The notes under the pieces were generated by a model. The model was not told where the DNA came from, did no database searches, and saw nothing but the letters and a program-made list of their open reading frames with translations. A stretch of 43,276 bases of DNA, from the NCBI GenBank assembly GCA_035699745.1, contig DASSPH010000109.1:1-43276 (forward strand), written 5' to 3'. Below are positions 22,380-31,143 of this stretch, piece by piece (the stretch's first letter is position 1; every line of letters starts with the position of its first letter). Source of the stretch: Vicinamibacterales bacterium. Its GTDB lineage: Bacteria > Acidobacteriota > Vicinamibacteria > Vicinamibacterales > 2-12-FULL-66-21. A program made the position numbers and the translations under genes.

Positions 22380-25016
22380 ATGCGTCCCGACGAACGTGAG
22401 CTGGACGACGAAATCCGCGCGCACCTGGCGATCAGCGTGCGCGAGCGCATCGATGCCGGGGAGGACCCGGAAGCGGCGCGGCTGGCGGCGCTGCGCGAGC
22501 TCGGCTACGTGCCTGCCGTGCGAGAGTCGATGCGGCAGGTGTGGTACAGCCGGTGGATCGACGGCGCCGCCGCGCTTGGCCGGGACCTTCGCATCGCACT
22601 GCGCTCCCTGCGACGGGCCAAGGGACTCGCCGCCACGGTGGTGGTGACGCTCGCACTGGGCATCGGCGCCAACGCCGCCATCTTCAGCGTCGTCCGCGGC
22701 GTGCTGCTGCGGCCGCTCGTCAATCGCGGCGAGGAACGCCTCGTCTACATCCGTCAGAGCGCCCCCGGCATCGGCGCCGACAACATCACCTTCTCCGTCC
22801 CGGAGGTGACCGATCTGAAGTCGCGCGTCACCTCGATCGCGGCGTTCGGCGATTTCTCGACCGTCGAGTTCACCATGGTCGGCCTCACACCCGAGCCGCG
22901 CGTCGTGAAGGCCGGCGTCGTCAGCGGATCGTTCTTCGAGGTGATGGGGCTGCGGCCCGCGCTCGGACGCCTGGTCGATGCCCGGGACGACGGACCCGAC
23001 GCCACGCCGGTCGTGGTTCTCACGCACCGGTTCTGGACCACGTCGTTGAACGGCGATCCCTCCGTGGTCGGCAGGACGATACGGCTCGGGCCGAACCCGG
23101 CGGCGATCGTCGGCGTTCTCGAGCCGTCGATTCCCTACCCGGCAACGACGGAAGTAATCGCGAACGTGGTGGCGAGCCCGCACCACATGAGCGCGCTGAT
23201 GGTCACGAGCCGCACGCACCGCATGACGGAGCTGTTCGGGCGCCTCGCGCCGGGCGCCACGCTCGAGCAGGCGCGCGCCGAGCTGACCGCGGCACACGCC
23301 GCGATCATGCAGGCGCATCCAGCGGCGTACTCACCGCAGGCCAACGTGCGCGTCACCACCGAGCGGCTGCGCGATCGCATCGCCTCGCCGGCGCGCACGG
23401 TGCTGATCGTGCTGCTCGCGGCGGCGGCGGTGGTGTTCGTGATCGCGTGCTCCAACGTGGCCAATCTGATCCTGGCGCGCTCCGTCCGGCGGGAGGGAGA
23501 GCTGGCGGTCCGGGCCGCGCTCGGCGCCGGAACCGGTGCGCTTCGACGGACGCTGCTCGCCGAAAGCCTGCTGCTGTGCGGCGCGGGCGCGGCGCTCGGC
23601 CTGGTGCTGGCGGGTCCTTTCGTCGACATGGTCGCGAGCTACGCGGCGCGGTTCTCGATCCGGGCGCTCGACGTCCGCGTCGATCAGAGCGTCCTGTGGA
23701 TCGCGGCCGGGCTCGCCCTCGCCGCCGCGGTGCTGCTCGCTTACGTGCCGCGGCTCCCATCGAGTCACGGGCCGGCGGGGCTGGGGCTGTCGAGCGGCAG
23801 CATCCGGATGACGCCGGGAACCAATCGCCGCCTCCGCGTGTTCGCGACGACGCAGATTGCGTGTTCGTTCGTGCTGCTCGCGGGCGCCGGAATGCTGGTG
23901 GCGACGCTGATGTCGATGCGGCACGCGAACACCGGTTACGACATGGATCACGTGCTGGTGTTCGACATCCCGACGCCGGCGACGGGCGTCGGGATGGGAG
24001 ACGCCAAGGTCCTGGGCTTCTACCGCGACGCGATCCGCAGGATCGGCGTGCTGCCCGGCGTCGCCGGAGCGGCGGTCGGCAGCTTCGCGCCATGGCGCGA
24101 CGCGGGTGGAAACGGGCCGAACGTGCCCTTCACGATCGACGGCTATCAGCGGTCCGCGGGCGAAGAGGATCCGCGCACGCGCCTTCGCATGGTGACGCCG
24201 GGATTCTTCGGCGTCGTCGGCATTCCGCTCGTGGCCGGGCGCGACTTCACCGACGAGGACCGGCGCGGCAACGAACTCGTATCGATCATCAGCCAGTCGA
24301 TCGCGCAGCGGCTGTTTCCGGGCGGCGACGCCTTGAACCGGCGGCTGCAGTGGCGCAACCCGATCAATGGAGCGCCGTTGCCCAGCCGGATCGTCGGCGT
24401 GGTCGGTGACGTGGACGACGAGAACGTCGTGCGGGAGACCGCGATGACGCTGTATCTGCCGGTCCAGCAGCTCGGCGTCGGCGGCCGCCTGTTCGTGCGC
24501 GTCGCCGGTGATCCGTACACGCTGGTTCCGGCGATCACCCGCACGGTTCGTGAGCTGGCCCCGGAGCAGCCGGTGGAGCGCGCGGCGACGCTGGCGGACG
24601 TCCGCGCCACGGTGCTGTCGCCGGAACGCCTGAATGCGTTCGTCTTCTCCGGGTTCGCGGGGATCGCGCTGCTCATCTCGATCGTCGGTGTGGCCGGGGT
24701 GCTGGCGTTCTCGGTGAGTGCCCGGACGCGCGAGTTCGGCATCCGCATGGCGGTCGGATGTGCGCCGCGGAGGCTGTTGAGGCGCGTCGTGTCCGAAGGC
24801 GCGGTCATCGCGGCCGTCGGCGTCGTCACCGGCGCCGCCGGCGGGTATCTGTTGACCCGAACCGCGGCGCGCATGATCACGGCGACGCAGGGGCCGGGAC
24901 TCCTGCCGGCGGCGGTCGCCGCCGCCGTCCTGATCGCCGCGGCGCTTGCCGCCTCGCTCGTGCCGGCCGCGCGCGCCTCCCGCGTCGACGTTCTGCAGGC
25001 TCTCCGTTCGGAGTGA
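22380..25016 (+). CDS. ADOP-family permease with N-terminal prefix domain
   Basis: An 878-residue duplicated FtsX/MacB-like permease. Residues 1-75 form the cytoplasmic prefix domain typical of ADOP proteins (RELDDEIRAHLAISVRERIDAG, then ARLAALRELGYV). Next come a membrane helix with LALGIGANAAIFSVVRGVLLRPL, a periplasmic domain, an FtsX module (VFVIACSNVANLILARS, RREGELAVRAALGAG), a central half that repeats the plan, and a C-terminal FtsX module (TREFGIRMAVGCAPRRLL and ARASRVDVLQALRSE). No ATPase gene is adjacent, so its energy source is unknown. Co-transcribed with padR and probably with the small membrane protein that starts four bases after its stop. Confidence 0.93.
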   Translation: MRPDERELDDEIRAHLAISVRERIDAGEDPEAARLAALRELGYVPAVRESMRQVWYSRWIDGAAALGRDLRIALRSLRRAKGLAATVVVTLALGIGANAAIFSVVRGVLLRPLVNRGEERLVYIRQSAPGIGADNITFSVPEVTDLKSRVTSIAAFGDFSTVEFTMVGLTPEPRVVKAGVVSGSFFEVMGLRPALGRLVDARDDGPDATPVVVLTHRFWTTSLNGDPSVVGRTIRLGPNPAAIVGVLEPSIPYPATTEVIANVVASPHHMSALMVTSRTHRMTELFGRLAPGATLEQARAELTAAHAAIMQAHPAAYSPQANVRVTTERLRDRIASPARTVLIVLLAAAAVVFVIACSNVANLILARSVRREGELAVRAALGAGTGALRRTLLAESLLLCGAGAALGLVLAGPFVDMVASYAARFSIRALDVRVDQSVLWIAAGLALAAAVLLAYVPRLPSSHGPAGLGLSSGSIRMTPGTNRRLRVFATTQIACSFVLLAGAGMLVATLMSMRHANTGYDMDHVLVFDIPTPATGVGMGDAKVLGFYRDAIRRIGVLPGVAGAAVGSFAPWRDAGGNGPNVPFTIDGYQRSAGEEDPRTRLRMVTPGFFGVVGIPLVAGRDFTDEDRRGNELVSIISQSIAQRLFPGGDALNRRLQWRNPINGAPLPSRIVGVVGDVDDENVVRETAMTLYLPVQQLGVGGRLFVRVAGDPYTLVPAITRTVRELAPEQPVERAATLADVRATVLSPERLNAFVFSGFAGIALLISIVGVAGVLAFSVSARTREFGIRMAVGCAPRRLLRRVVSEGAVIAAVGVVTGAAGGYLLTRTAARMITATQGPGLLPAAVAAAVLIAAALAASLVPAARASRVDVLQALRSE

Positions 25017-25020
25017 AGTC

Positions 25021-25683
25021 ATGCTCCTCCCGGTTCACGTCGCTGCCGGCGCGGTCGCAATTCTCACCGGCTATCTCGCGCTGTTCGCGACCAAGGGTGC
25101 GTCGGTGCACCGGCGCAGCGGAACGATCTTCGTGTGCGCCATGCTGGTCATGGCGCTCACCGGCGCGATCGTCGCGGCGGGCCGTCCGGGCGCCGCGGTG
25201 AACATCCCGGCGGGACTCGTGACCGCCTATCTGATCGCGACTGCCTACGTCACGGTGCGTCCGCGCTCGGCGCGGCTGCAAACGTTCGAGCGGGCGGCGA
25301 TGATCGCGGCGTTCCTGTTCGGCGCCGTCGCCTCGGCGATCGCTGTCAGCGGCAGCCAGGGTGCATTCACCGCACCGCTGCTGATGTTCGCGGGCATCGC
25401 GCTGCTCGGCGGGAATGGCGATCGGCGGATGCTGCGCACGGGCGGCCTCGACGGCGCCGCGAGGCTGAAGCGCCATCTGTGGCGCATGTGCACCGGCTTG
25501 TTCGTTGCCGCCGCTTCCTTCTTCCTTGGTCCGCCCGCACGCGTGCCGGAACCGCTGCGTCTGCCGCCGTTCCGCATCCTTCCGCTCGTCGCGCTGGCGG
25601 CGATGGCGGTGTGGCTGTGGCGGCTGCGTGCGAGACGAACGTCCGCGCGCGTGCTGACGGCCGGCGTGTCCGAGGCGCTGTGA
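25021..25683 (+). CDS. DUF2306-like integral membrane protein
   Basis: A 220-residue protein with about seven hydrophobic segments, starting MLLPVHVAAGAVAILTGYLA and containing ATKGASVHRRSGTIFVCAML, a pattern (His in the first helix, HRR..G after it) seen in DUF2306 and related small membrane proteins. A short loop RLKRHLWRMCTGLF carries another conserved-looking His. The role is unknown; the His residues could bind haem or metal. The ATG is four bases downstream of the permease stop, so it belongs to the padR-permease operon. An open frame 25 codons longer overlaps the permease and is rejected. Confidence 0.8.
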   Translation: MLLPVHVAAGAVAILTGYLALFATKGASVHRRSGTIFVCAMLVMALTGAIVAAGRPGAAVNIPAGLVTAYLIATAYVTVRPRSARLQTFERAAMIAAFLFGAVASAIAVSGSQGAFTAPLLMFAGIALLGGNGDRRMLRTGGLDGAARLKRHLWRMCTGLFVAAASFFLGPPARVPEPLRLPPFRILPLVALAAMAVWLWRLRARRTSARVLTAGVSEAL

Positions 25684-25711
25684 ACCATTCGCTGCATCCG
25701 AGGCAATCCAG

Positions 25712-27523
25712 ATGAACACCAACGCACCGGCTTCTCTCAAACCGCTCCGGCTGTGGCCGGGTGTCGCCGCCGCCGCCCTGTTATTGGCATTGAAATACCT
25801 CGCGCCGCGCGTGCTCGAAAACGGCGGGCTGATCGCGACCCTCGGTTCGATGGCGGCCGGCGCCGCGATCGTCCTGTGGTGGCTGTTCTTCAGCCGGGCG
25901 CGTTGGCGCGAACGGCTCGGCATTCTCGCCTTGACGATCGCCGCGACGGCCGCCGTCCGCCTGGTCGTCCATCCATCGATCGCCGGCGGAATGATGGGCC
26001 TGATGCTCGTCGCCATGGCGGTGCAGATGCTGCCGGTGGCGCTGGTGATCGGCGCCGTCATCGGCCAGCGCTTTGCGCCGCACCGCCGAACGGCCGCCAT
26101 TTCCGCCGCGGTACTGATCGCGTGCGCCTCGTTCACGCTGATTCGGACCGACGGGCTGTTCGGCGGCGCATCTCAGTTGAGCTGGCGCTGGACCCCGACA
26201 GCCGAGGATCGACTCCTCGCACAGGCACAGGACACACCGCCGCCGGCCCCGGTGGCCGCGCCCGCCGCGTCACCGGCGACGGCGGCCCCCGCCGCGCGCG
26301 TCGAGGCCGAACCTGCAGCGGCGGCAAGCCGATCCGTTGCCCCGGTGCCCGTGAAGATGGACGTGCGCTGGCCGGGATTCCGCGGCGGCGAACGCAACAG
26401 CGTGGTGCGCGGCGTGCAGATTCCCACCGACTGGACGACAGCGCCCCCCGCCGAGATCTGGCGCCGCCCGATCGGGCCGGGCTGGTCGTCGTTCGCCGTC
26501 GCCGGAGATCTCTTGTTCACCCAGGAACAGCGCGGTCCCGACGAGATCGTCGCCGCGTATCGCATCAATACCGGCAAGCCCGCGTGGATGCACAAGGATC
26601 CCGTCCGCTTCTACGAGTCGAACGGCGGCGCCGGGCCGCGCGGAACGCCGACGGTGAGCGGCGGGCGCGTCTATGCGCTCGGCGCGACGGGCATTCTCAA
26701 GGTGCTCGACGCGGCCACCGGCGCCGCCGTCTGGAAGCGCGACGCGATCGCAGACGCCGCGATCAAGCTTCCCGGGTGGGGCATCACCAGCTCACCGGTC
26801 GTGCTCGACGACATCGTCGTGGTCGCCGTCTCGGGCGCGCTGCTCGGGTACGACCGCGAGTCGGGGAACAAGCGATGGTTCGTGAAATCGAGGGGAGGGA
26901 GCTACAGCTCGCCGCAGTTTGCCGTGATCGATGGTGTGCCGCAGGTACTGCTGCTCGCGGGTGCGGGTCTGACGAGTGTCGCGCCGTCGACCGGGACCGT
27001 GCTGTGGAGCAACGACTTCGCCGGGGTGCCGATCGTGCAGCCGGCAGTGATCGGCGAGCGGGACGTCCTGTTCAGTTCCTCGGACGCGATGGGCGGTCTG
27101 GGTACGCGGCGTCTGGCCGTCTCCCACTCGGGGGATCAATGGCAGGTGGAGGAGCGCTGGACGACGAACGGGCTGAAGCCGTACTTCAACGACTACGTCG
27201 TGCACGAAGGACATGCCTACGGGTTCGACGGCAACATCCTCGCCTGCATCGATCTCGCAGACGGCACGCGCAAGTGGAAGGGGGGGCGGTACGGCAACGG
27301 TCAGATCCTGCTCCTCGCGGAGCAGGATCTGCTGCTGGTGGTTTCAGAGGCGGGCGAGCTGGCGCTCGTGCGCGCCACACCGGATCAGTTCACCGAAGTC
27401 GCGGCACGGATCCCCGCGATCGAAGGGAAGACCTGGAATCACCCCGTCGTCGTGGGCGACCGCCTCTATCTCAGGAACGGACAGGAGATGGCGGCCTTCC
27501 GGCTCGGCGTGCAGAACCAGTGA
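25712..27523 (+). CDS. Membrane-anchored PQQ-like beta-propeller protein
   Basis: A 603-residue protein. Residues 1-155 contain about four or five membrane helices (from LWPGVAAAALLLALKYL to AAISAAVLIACASFTLI). A Pro/Ala-rich linker (about 170-212) follows, then a beta-propeller of PQQ-like (WD-like) repeats: WPGFRGGERNSVV, RGTPTVSGGRVYALGATGIL, DAATGAAVWKRD, TSSPVVLDDIVVVAVSGALLGYD, SGNKRWF, and VVVGDRLYLRNGQEMAAF at the end. Secreted propellers of this group are common in Acidobacteria and resemble BamB and PQQ dehydrogenases, but I see no dehydrogenase active-site residues. The 3' end overlaps the convergent DUF4287 gene by 53 bases. Confidence 0.88.
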   Translation: MNTNAPASLKPLRLWPGVAAAALLLALKYLAPRVLENGGLIATLGSMAAGAAIVLWWLFFSRARWRERLGILALTIAATAAVRLVVHPSIAGGMMGLMLVAMAVQMLPVALVIGAVIGQRFAPHRRTAAISAAVLIACASFTLIRTDGLFGGASQLSWRWTPTAEDRLLAQAQDTPPPAPVAAPAASPATAAPAARVEAEPAAAASRSVAPVPVKMDVRWPGFRGGERNSVVRGVQIPTDWTTAPPAEIWRRPIGPGWSSFAVAGDLLFTQEQRGPDEIVAAYRINTGKPAWMHKDPVRFYESNGGAGPRGTPTVSGGRVYALGATGILKVLDAATGAAVWKRDAIADAAIKLPGWGITSSPVVLDDIVVVAVSGALLGYDRESGNKRWFVKSRGGSYSSPQFAVIDGVPQVLLLAGAGLTSVAPSTGTVLWSNDFAGVPIVQPAVIGERDVLFSSSDAMGGLGTRRLAVSHSGDQWQVEERWTTNGLKPYFNDYVVHEGHAYGFDGNILACIDLADGTRKWKGGRYGNGQILLLAEQDLLLVVSEAGELALVRATPDQFTEVAARIPAIEGKTWNHPVVVGDRLYLRNGQEMAAFRLGVQNQ

Positions 27524-28259
27524 GCGTGGGTCCGCTCGCGAACAGGGCTGCCAGACGTTCGAGCGCGGCTCGCCACGTCCGGCGCCGGGCCTCGACCATC
27601 GCGGCATCCGCCAGCCGGCTGTTCGTGGCGACCACCGAGACCTTGCCGGTCTTCGGGATGAGATAGAGCTGCACGGTCGTCTTGTCCCATTTGTAACGGA
27701 ACCGTCCCAGGCCGTCGGGGCGGACGACGAAGCCCTTGCCGTCCTTGCCGTCCAGCGCCGCGGAGAGCGCCTGCAGCAGCGCCGCGTCGACACCGGCGCC
27801 CCAGCGTTTGCGGCGCCTGGCAACGGCGAGCGCCTCGACCACGTCGGCCACCCGGGCGTTGACGACTTTCGAGACCGAGACTTCGTACTCGCCGTCGCAG
27901 CGCTGATTCGCGGCGCGGACGCCGCGCGCCCGCTCGTAGGCCACGGTGATGCCTTGCGAGTACCAGCCTGGCACCGCGTGGTCGTCATAGAGATGACGTG
28001 CGAGCGCGGTATGCCCTTTCCCCGGTCCGCCGAAGCGATCGAGCACGGAGAACCAGTGGTCGAGTCCGCGGCCGGTCTTCTCGCGCACCTTCGCGTCGGA
28101 AACACCGCCCCTGGGCCTTTCAGGCGGTGAAAGCGGCGCCGGCTGCGGCGGCGCGAGCGTCAGCGCGGCGAGAACGTGCCGCCGGGCAGTGGTGTAGCGT
28201 TCGCCGGTCTTCGCGGCGCGGGCACGGATGACGGCTTTGAGAGCGCGGGCGCGAGTCAT
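27471..28259 (-). CDS. DUF4287 domain protein with C-terminal SRPBCC-like region
   Basis: A 262-residue protein. The N-terminus (GERYTTARRHVLAAL) and the core (VREKTGRGLDHWFSVLDRFG, HTALARHLYDDHAVPGWYSQ, ITVAYERARG, QRCDGEYEVSVSKVVNA) match the DUF4287 pattern. Residues about 150-245 resemble a SRPBCC (AHSA1-like) fold that often follows it (FRYKWDKTTVQLYLIPKTGKVSVVATNSRL). The function is unknown. The ATG at 28259 is preceded by AGGAAGGA. The last 18 codons run into the convergent propeller gene, so the natural C-terminus may have been extended by loss of a stop. Confidence 0.82.
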   Translation of the reverse strand: MTRARALKAVIRARAAKTGERYTTARRHVLAALTLAPPQPAPLSPPERPRGGVSDAKVREKTGRGLDHWFSVLDRFGGPGKGHTALARHLYDDHAVPGWYSQGITVAYERARGVRAANQRCDGEYEVSVSKVVNARVADVVEALAVARRRKRWGAGVDAALLQALSAALDGKDGKGFVVRPDGLGRFRYKWDKTTVQLYLIPKTGKVSVVATNSRLADAAMVEARRRTWRAALERLAALFASGPTLTGSARRAGRPPSPVRS

Positions 28260-28539
28260 GACGGTCCTTCCTGGTCACACGTCCGCCAGCCCCCGCCTGA
28301 TGGTCGCGCGACCGTGAAGAACCCACGTTGACGGCCCGAGGTGTGGAACCCCTTTGCCCCGATCGCAGCCCCGCGGGGGGAGGCCAGGCCGGGGTGAGGC
28401 GCCAGGCCAGCGCCGACAGCACTGTCGCACCCCTGCGGGCCGGCCGTCAAGACGATCTTGATCCAGATCAATTACCAGCCCGACGCCGCTCTCTATCGTG
28501 ATCCCACGGGCCGTCATGACGGGCCCGGGGGAGACCGCG
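28260..28539. other. Intergenic region with several short palindromes
   Basis: This 280-base gap lies between divergent genes. Besides the FNR-type promoter (own entry), it contains perfect short palindromes GGTCGCGCGACC (28302-28313), CGACAG-CA-CTGTCG (28414-28427) and CCGTCATGACGG (28511-28522, in the methyltransferase leader), and a direct repeat GCCAGGCC at 28383 and 28401. In GC-rich DNA some of these are expected by chance. I find no convincing gene, small RNA or intrinsic terminator here. Confidence 0.4.
28458..28499 (+). promoter_or_regulatory. Consensus FNR-type box and class II promoter
   Basis: TTGATCCAGATCAA (28458-28471) is a perfect match to the FNR/ANR/DNR consensus TTGAT-N4-ATCAA and a perfect dyad. 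Its centre is at 28464.5. A site centred 41.5 bases before transcription start predicts a start near 28506 and a -10 at 28494-28499; TATCGT sits exactly there. The transcript would have a 34-base leader to the methyltransferase ATG at 28540, with GGGGGAG as ribosome site. The Crp/Fnr regulator at 29295-29900 is the natural candidate to bind it. Confidence 0.65.
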
Positions 28540-29409
28540 ATGAAGTCCGAATGGTTTGCGTCCTGGTTCGACTCGCCTTACTACCACCGGTTGTACGCGC
28601 ATCGCGACGAGAGCGAAGCGTCGCGGTTCGTCGACGCCCTCATCGCCCGGCTCGGGCCGGGCGCCGGCGCGTCGGTGCTCGATCTCGGCTGCGGCGCGGG
28701 ACGGCACGCGCGCCGGCTCGCGGACAAGGGACTCGACGTGACCGGGCTGGATCTGGCGGCGGACAGCATCCGCGCCGCGTCGCTCCACGCGCACGAGCGG
28801 CTGCGCTTCGCGCGCCACGACATGCGGGTGCCGTTCGGGTTCGACACGTTCGACATCGTGTTCAACCTGTTCACCAGCTTCGGGTACTTCGAGCGCGCCG
28901 AGGAGCACCTGGCGGTGGTGCGCAACGTGTCCGCCTCGCTGAAGCCGGGCGGCGTGTTCGTGCTCGACTACCTGAACGCGGCCCGCGCCGCGGCGCAGCT
29001 CACGCCGTATGAAGCGGTGGAGCGGGACGGGGTGCGCTTCAGGATCTCGCGGCGCGCCGATGCGGCCCATATCTTCAAGCGGATCGCCGTCGACGCGGGA
29101 AGCGGAGCCCCCGTCATCGAGTACGAGGAGCGCGTGGCCGCCTTCTCGCTGGAAGACTTCCGCCTGATGTTCGCGCTCTACGGGCTGACGATCGAGACCG
29201 TGTACGGGGACTACCAGCTCGCTCCCTTTGAGGGCGCGTCCTCGCCGCGCCTGATCGTCGTCGCCAGCAAGACCGGCGGGGCCCGCGACGGGGACTACCT
29301 GCGCGACGCGCGGGAGAGCTTCGTGCGGATGCGGCTGAGCGTCTCGGGCGACACGCCGAGATACGACGCCAGCATCTTCTGCGGAACACGCTGCGCGATC
29401 GAGGGGTAG
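28540..29409 (+). CDS. Class I SAM-dependent methyltransferase
   Basis: A 289-residue protein starting MKSEWFASWFDSPYYHRLY, typical of a group of stand-alone methyltransferases. Motifs: VLDLGCGAGRHARRLA (motif I), VTGLDLAADSI, RFARHDMRVPFGFDTFDIVF (motif II), LKPGGVFVLDYLN. The family normally ends soon after RLIVVASKTG; here about 40 further residues (GDYLRDARESFVRM and on) are encoded on the antisense of the Crp/Fnr gene, so the original stop seems lost. ATG 28540 has GGGGGAG upstream; an earlier in-frame ATG at 28498 would lie before the predicted transcription start. Regulated by the FNR-type box upstream, if that prediction holds. Confidence 0.85.
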   Translation: MKSEWFASWFDSPYYHRLYAHRDESEASRFVDALIARLGPGAGASVLDLGCGAGRHARRLADKGLDVTGLDLAADSIRAASLHAHERLRFARHDMRVPFGFDTFDIVFNLFTSFGYFERAEEHLAVVRNVSASLKPGGVFVLDYLNAARAAAQLTPYEAVERDGVRFRISRRADAAHIFKRIAVDAGSGAPVIEYEERVAAFSLEDFRLMFALYGLTIETVYGDYQLAPFEGASSPRLIVVASKTGGARDGDYLRDARESFVRMRLSVSGDTPRYDASIFCGTRCAIEG

Positions 29410-29900
29410 GTCGCGAGGAAGGCGAGGTACCGCTCCTCCGCGCTGGCGCTGAGCGCGCTCACGATCCGGTGATCCTTGGCGGCGGCGTGGCGCTGCAGTC
29501 CGGTCCGCATCGCGGTGCCGTAGCCGGGCACGCGCTCGACGATCCGCTGGTGCGACGGGCCGTCGATGAGCAGCAGCTCGGAGTCGACGACGGCGTCGTA
29601 GAAGTAACGCGAGGGTGCTCCGGTCGTCAGGCTCTCGCTGTCGGCGAGCCACCACGTCTCGGGCGCGAACTGGACGATATGTTCCTTGCCGCGCGCATCG
29701 ATGACGTAGCTGCGCAGGCAGCCGGAGGCGACGAACGCGGCGTGGCGCGCGGCCTCGCCGGCGCGCTGCAGGAATTCGCCCGCCGCCAGCCGCCTCGCGA
29801 CGAAGAGGCCGCGCATGAACGCGAGCTCATCGCCGGTGAACGAGGCGCGCGCCTCGAGATAGGCGCGCAGCGTCTCGAACGCGGGCGGCGAGTCGGGCAC
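29295..29900 (-). CDS. Crp/Fnr-family transcriptional regulator
   Basis: A 201-residue protein: a cyclic-nucleotide-binding-type beta-roll (RRLAAGEFLQRAGEAARHAAFVASGCLRSY), a dimerisation helix, and a C-terminal winged helix YLGVSPETLSRIRTKL. The recognition helix carries E-T-L-S-R, the E-x-x-S-R pattern that FNR uses to read TTGAT, rather than the Crp R-E-x-x-x-R pattern. Only one Cys is present, so it is not a [4Fe-4S] FNR sensor; the ligand is unknown. The start is GTG 29900. Its 3' end overlaps the convergent methyltransferase gene by 115 bases; the family-like part of this protein reaches the overlap, so here the methyltransferase is the extended partner. Confidence 0.87.
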   Translation of the reverse strand: MPDSPPAFETLRAYLEARASFTGDELAFMRGLFVARRLAAGEFLQRAGEAARHAAFVASGCLRSYVIDARGKEHIVQFAPETWWLADSESLTTGAPSRYFYDAVVDSELLLIDGPSHQRIVERVPGYGTAMRTGLQRHAAAKDHRIVSALSASAEERYLAFLATYPSIAQRVPQKMLASYLGVSPETLSRIRTKLSRASRR

Positions 29901-29994
29901 GCGCAGAGTCTACCGTCAAAATTCCTTCGCATCAGTGATGGCATCTGCGCGCGAACGGCGTTAAAGTACGTAGCACTGCGCGTCGGTACTTCAC

Positions 29995-31143
29995 ATGACA
30001 TCTTCCTTTGGCGCCCGGTTGCGCCAGCACCGTGAAGAACGAGGGATTCCGCTCAGCGTCATCGCGGGGCAGACGAAGATCAAGATGTCGCTCCTCGACG
30101 GGCTCGAGCGCGACGACCTGGCGCACTGGCCGCCCGGAATCTTCCGTCGCGCCTACGTTCGCTCCTACGCCAAAGCCATCGGCCTCGATCCCGACGCCAC
30201 CCTCGCCGAGTTCCTGACGAACTATCCCGAGACCCCCGAAGTGATCGATGCGGGTGCGGTGCCGCAGGACGGAGCCCCGGGTAACGGCGGAGCTTCGACG
30301 CGCCTTCGTCACCTGTTCGGATCCGCCGTCGGGTCGCTCTCCAGGCTCCGGCGCGCACCGGCCGCCGACGAGCGGATGCAGCCGCAGGGAACGACCGGCA
30401 GCGCCCTGTCCCTGGGCGCGCCTGCGTCGCGTCCGCCGCGAGTCGAACCCGAGCTGGCTGGTCCCCTCGACGAACCGGCGGCGTTTCCCGAGCCGGAGCC
30501 TCTCGCCGGGCTGCCTCCCGCGGCCGAAGCCGCGATGGATCCGCCGGCCGCGTTCGACGAGACCGCCACGAGCGCGGCTGACGAACCCGCGCCGGCACCA
30601 ATCACGCCCGAGGCCGCGTCGCCGGCGATCGCGATCGACCTGCTCGCCGCCGCCGGGTTGTGCACGGCTCTGGGGCGCGTCGAGAACGCGACGCAGATGC
30701 CGCCGCTGCTGCGGGAGGCGGCCGCGATCCTCGGCGCGCGCGGCCTGATCGTCTGGGTGTGGGATTCGATCGCGGAGGAACTGCAGCCCGCGCTCGTCTA
30801 CGGCTACCCCGACAAGCTGGTGGCACAGCTCCCGCGGCTCAAGCCGAACGACGACAATCTCACCGCGGCCGCCTTCCGGTCGTCCGAGACGCTCGGCATC
30901 GGCGGCAGCCCGGAGGCCAGCGCCGCGCTCGCCGTGCCGCTCCAGATTCCGGGCGGGTGCGCCGGCGTGCTCGCGATCGAACTGCCGCCGGGATCCGAAG
31001 AGTCCGATGCCGTCCGCGCCGTCGCGGTCGTCTTCGCCGCGATGCTGGCGCAGCTCGTCGGCGCCGCGCCCGCGGCGTCCGATCAGCCGCTTCCCTCGGA
31101 AGGGGATCGCCCGGCCCGCCAGCAGATGTCCACTGCGGTCTGA
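29995..31143 (+). CDS. RodZ-type helix-turn-helix domain fused to GAF domain
   Basis: A 382-residue soluble protein. Residues 3-75 are an HTH_25 domain of the RodZ type (FGARLRQHREERGIPLSVIA, TKIKMSLLDGLERDDLAHWP, FRRAYVRSYAKAIGLDPD). A Pro/Ala/Glu-rich linker of about 130 residues follows. Residues about 215-360 look like a GAF domain (LCTALGRVENATQMPPLLRE, GLIVWVWDSIAEELQPALVYGYP, AALAVPLQIPGGCAGVLAIEL). No membrane helix is seen, unlike true RodZ. It may be a DNA-binding or MreB-interacting sensor; neither is demonstrated. A second RodZ-like protein is encoded at 31998-32756. The gene is divergent from the Crp/Fnr gene, 94 bases away. Confidence 0.82.
   Translation: MTSSFGARLRQHREERGIPLSVIAGQTKIKMSLLDGLERDDLAHWPPGIFRRAYVRSYAKAIGLDPDATLAEFLTNYPETPEVIDAGAVPQDGAPGNGGASTRLRHLFGSAVGSLSRLRRAPAADERMQPQGTTGSALSLGAPASRPPRVEPELAGPLDEPAAFPEPEPLAGLPPAAEAAMDPPAAFDETATSAADEPAPAPITPEAASPAIAIDLLAAAGLCTALGRVENATQMPPLLREAAAILGARGLIVWVWDSIAEELQPALVYGYPDKLVAQLPRLKPNDDNLTAAAFRSSETLGIGGSPEASAALAVPLQIPGGCAGVLAIELPPGSEESDAVRAVAVVFAAMLAQLVGAAPAASDQPLPSEGDRPARQQMSTAV

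Noticed and set aside
28302-28313. GGTCGCGCGACC palindrome as an operator
   Set aside because: Perfect, but short and made of GC-rich, self-complementary sequence common by chance in such DNA; no promoter element is nearby.
28256-28517. Short open frames in the gap between the DUF4287 and methyltransferase genes
   Set aside because: They have no ribosome site or family resemblance and overlap the FNR-type promoter.
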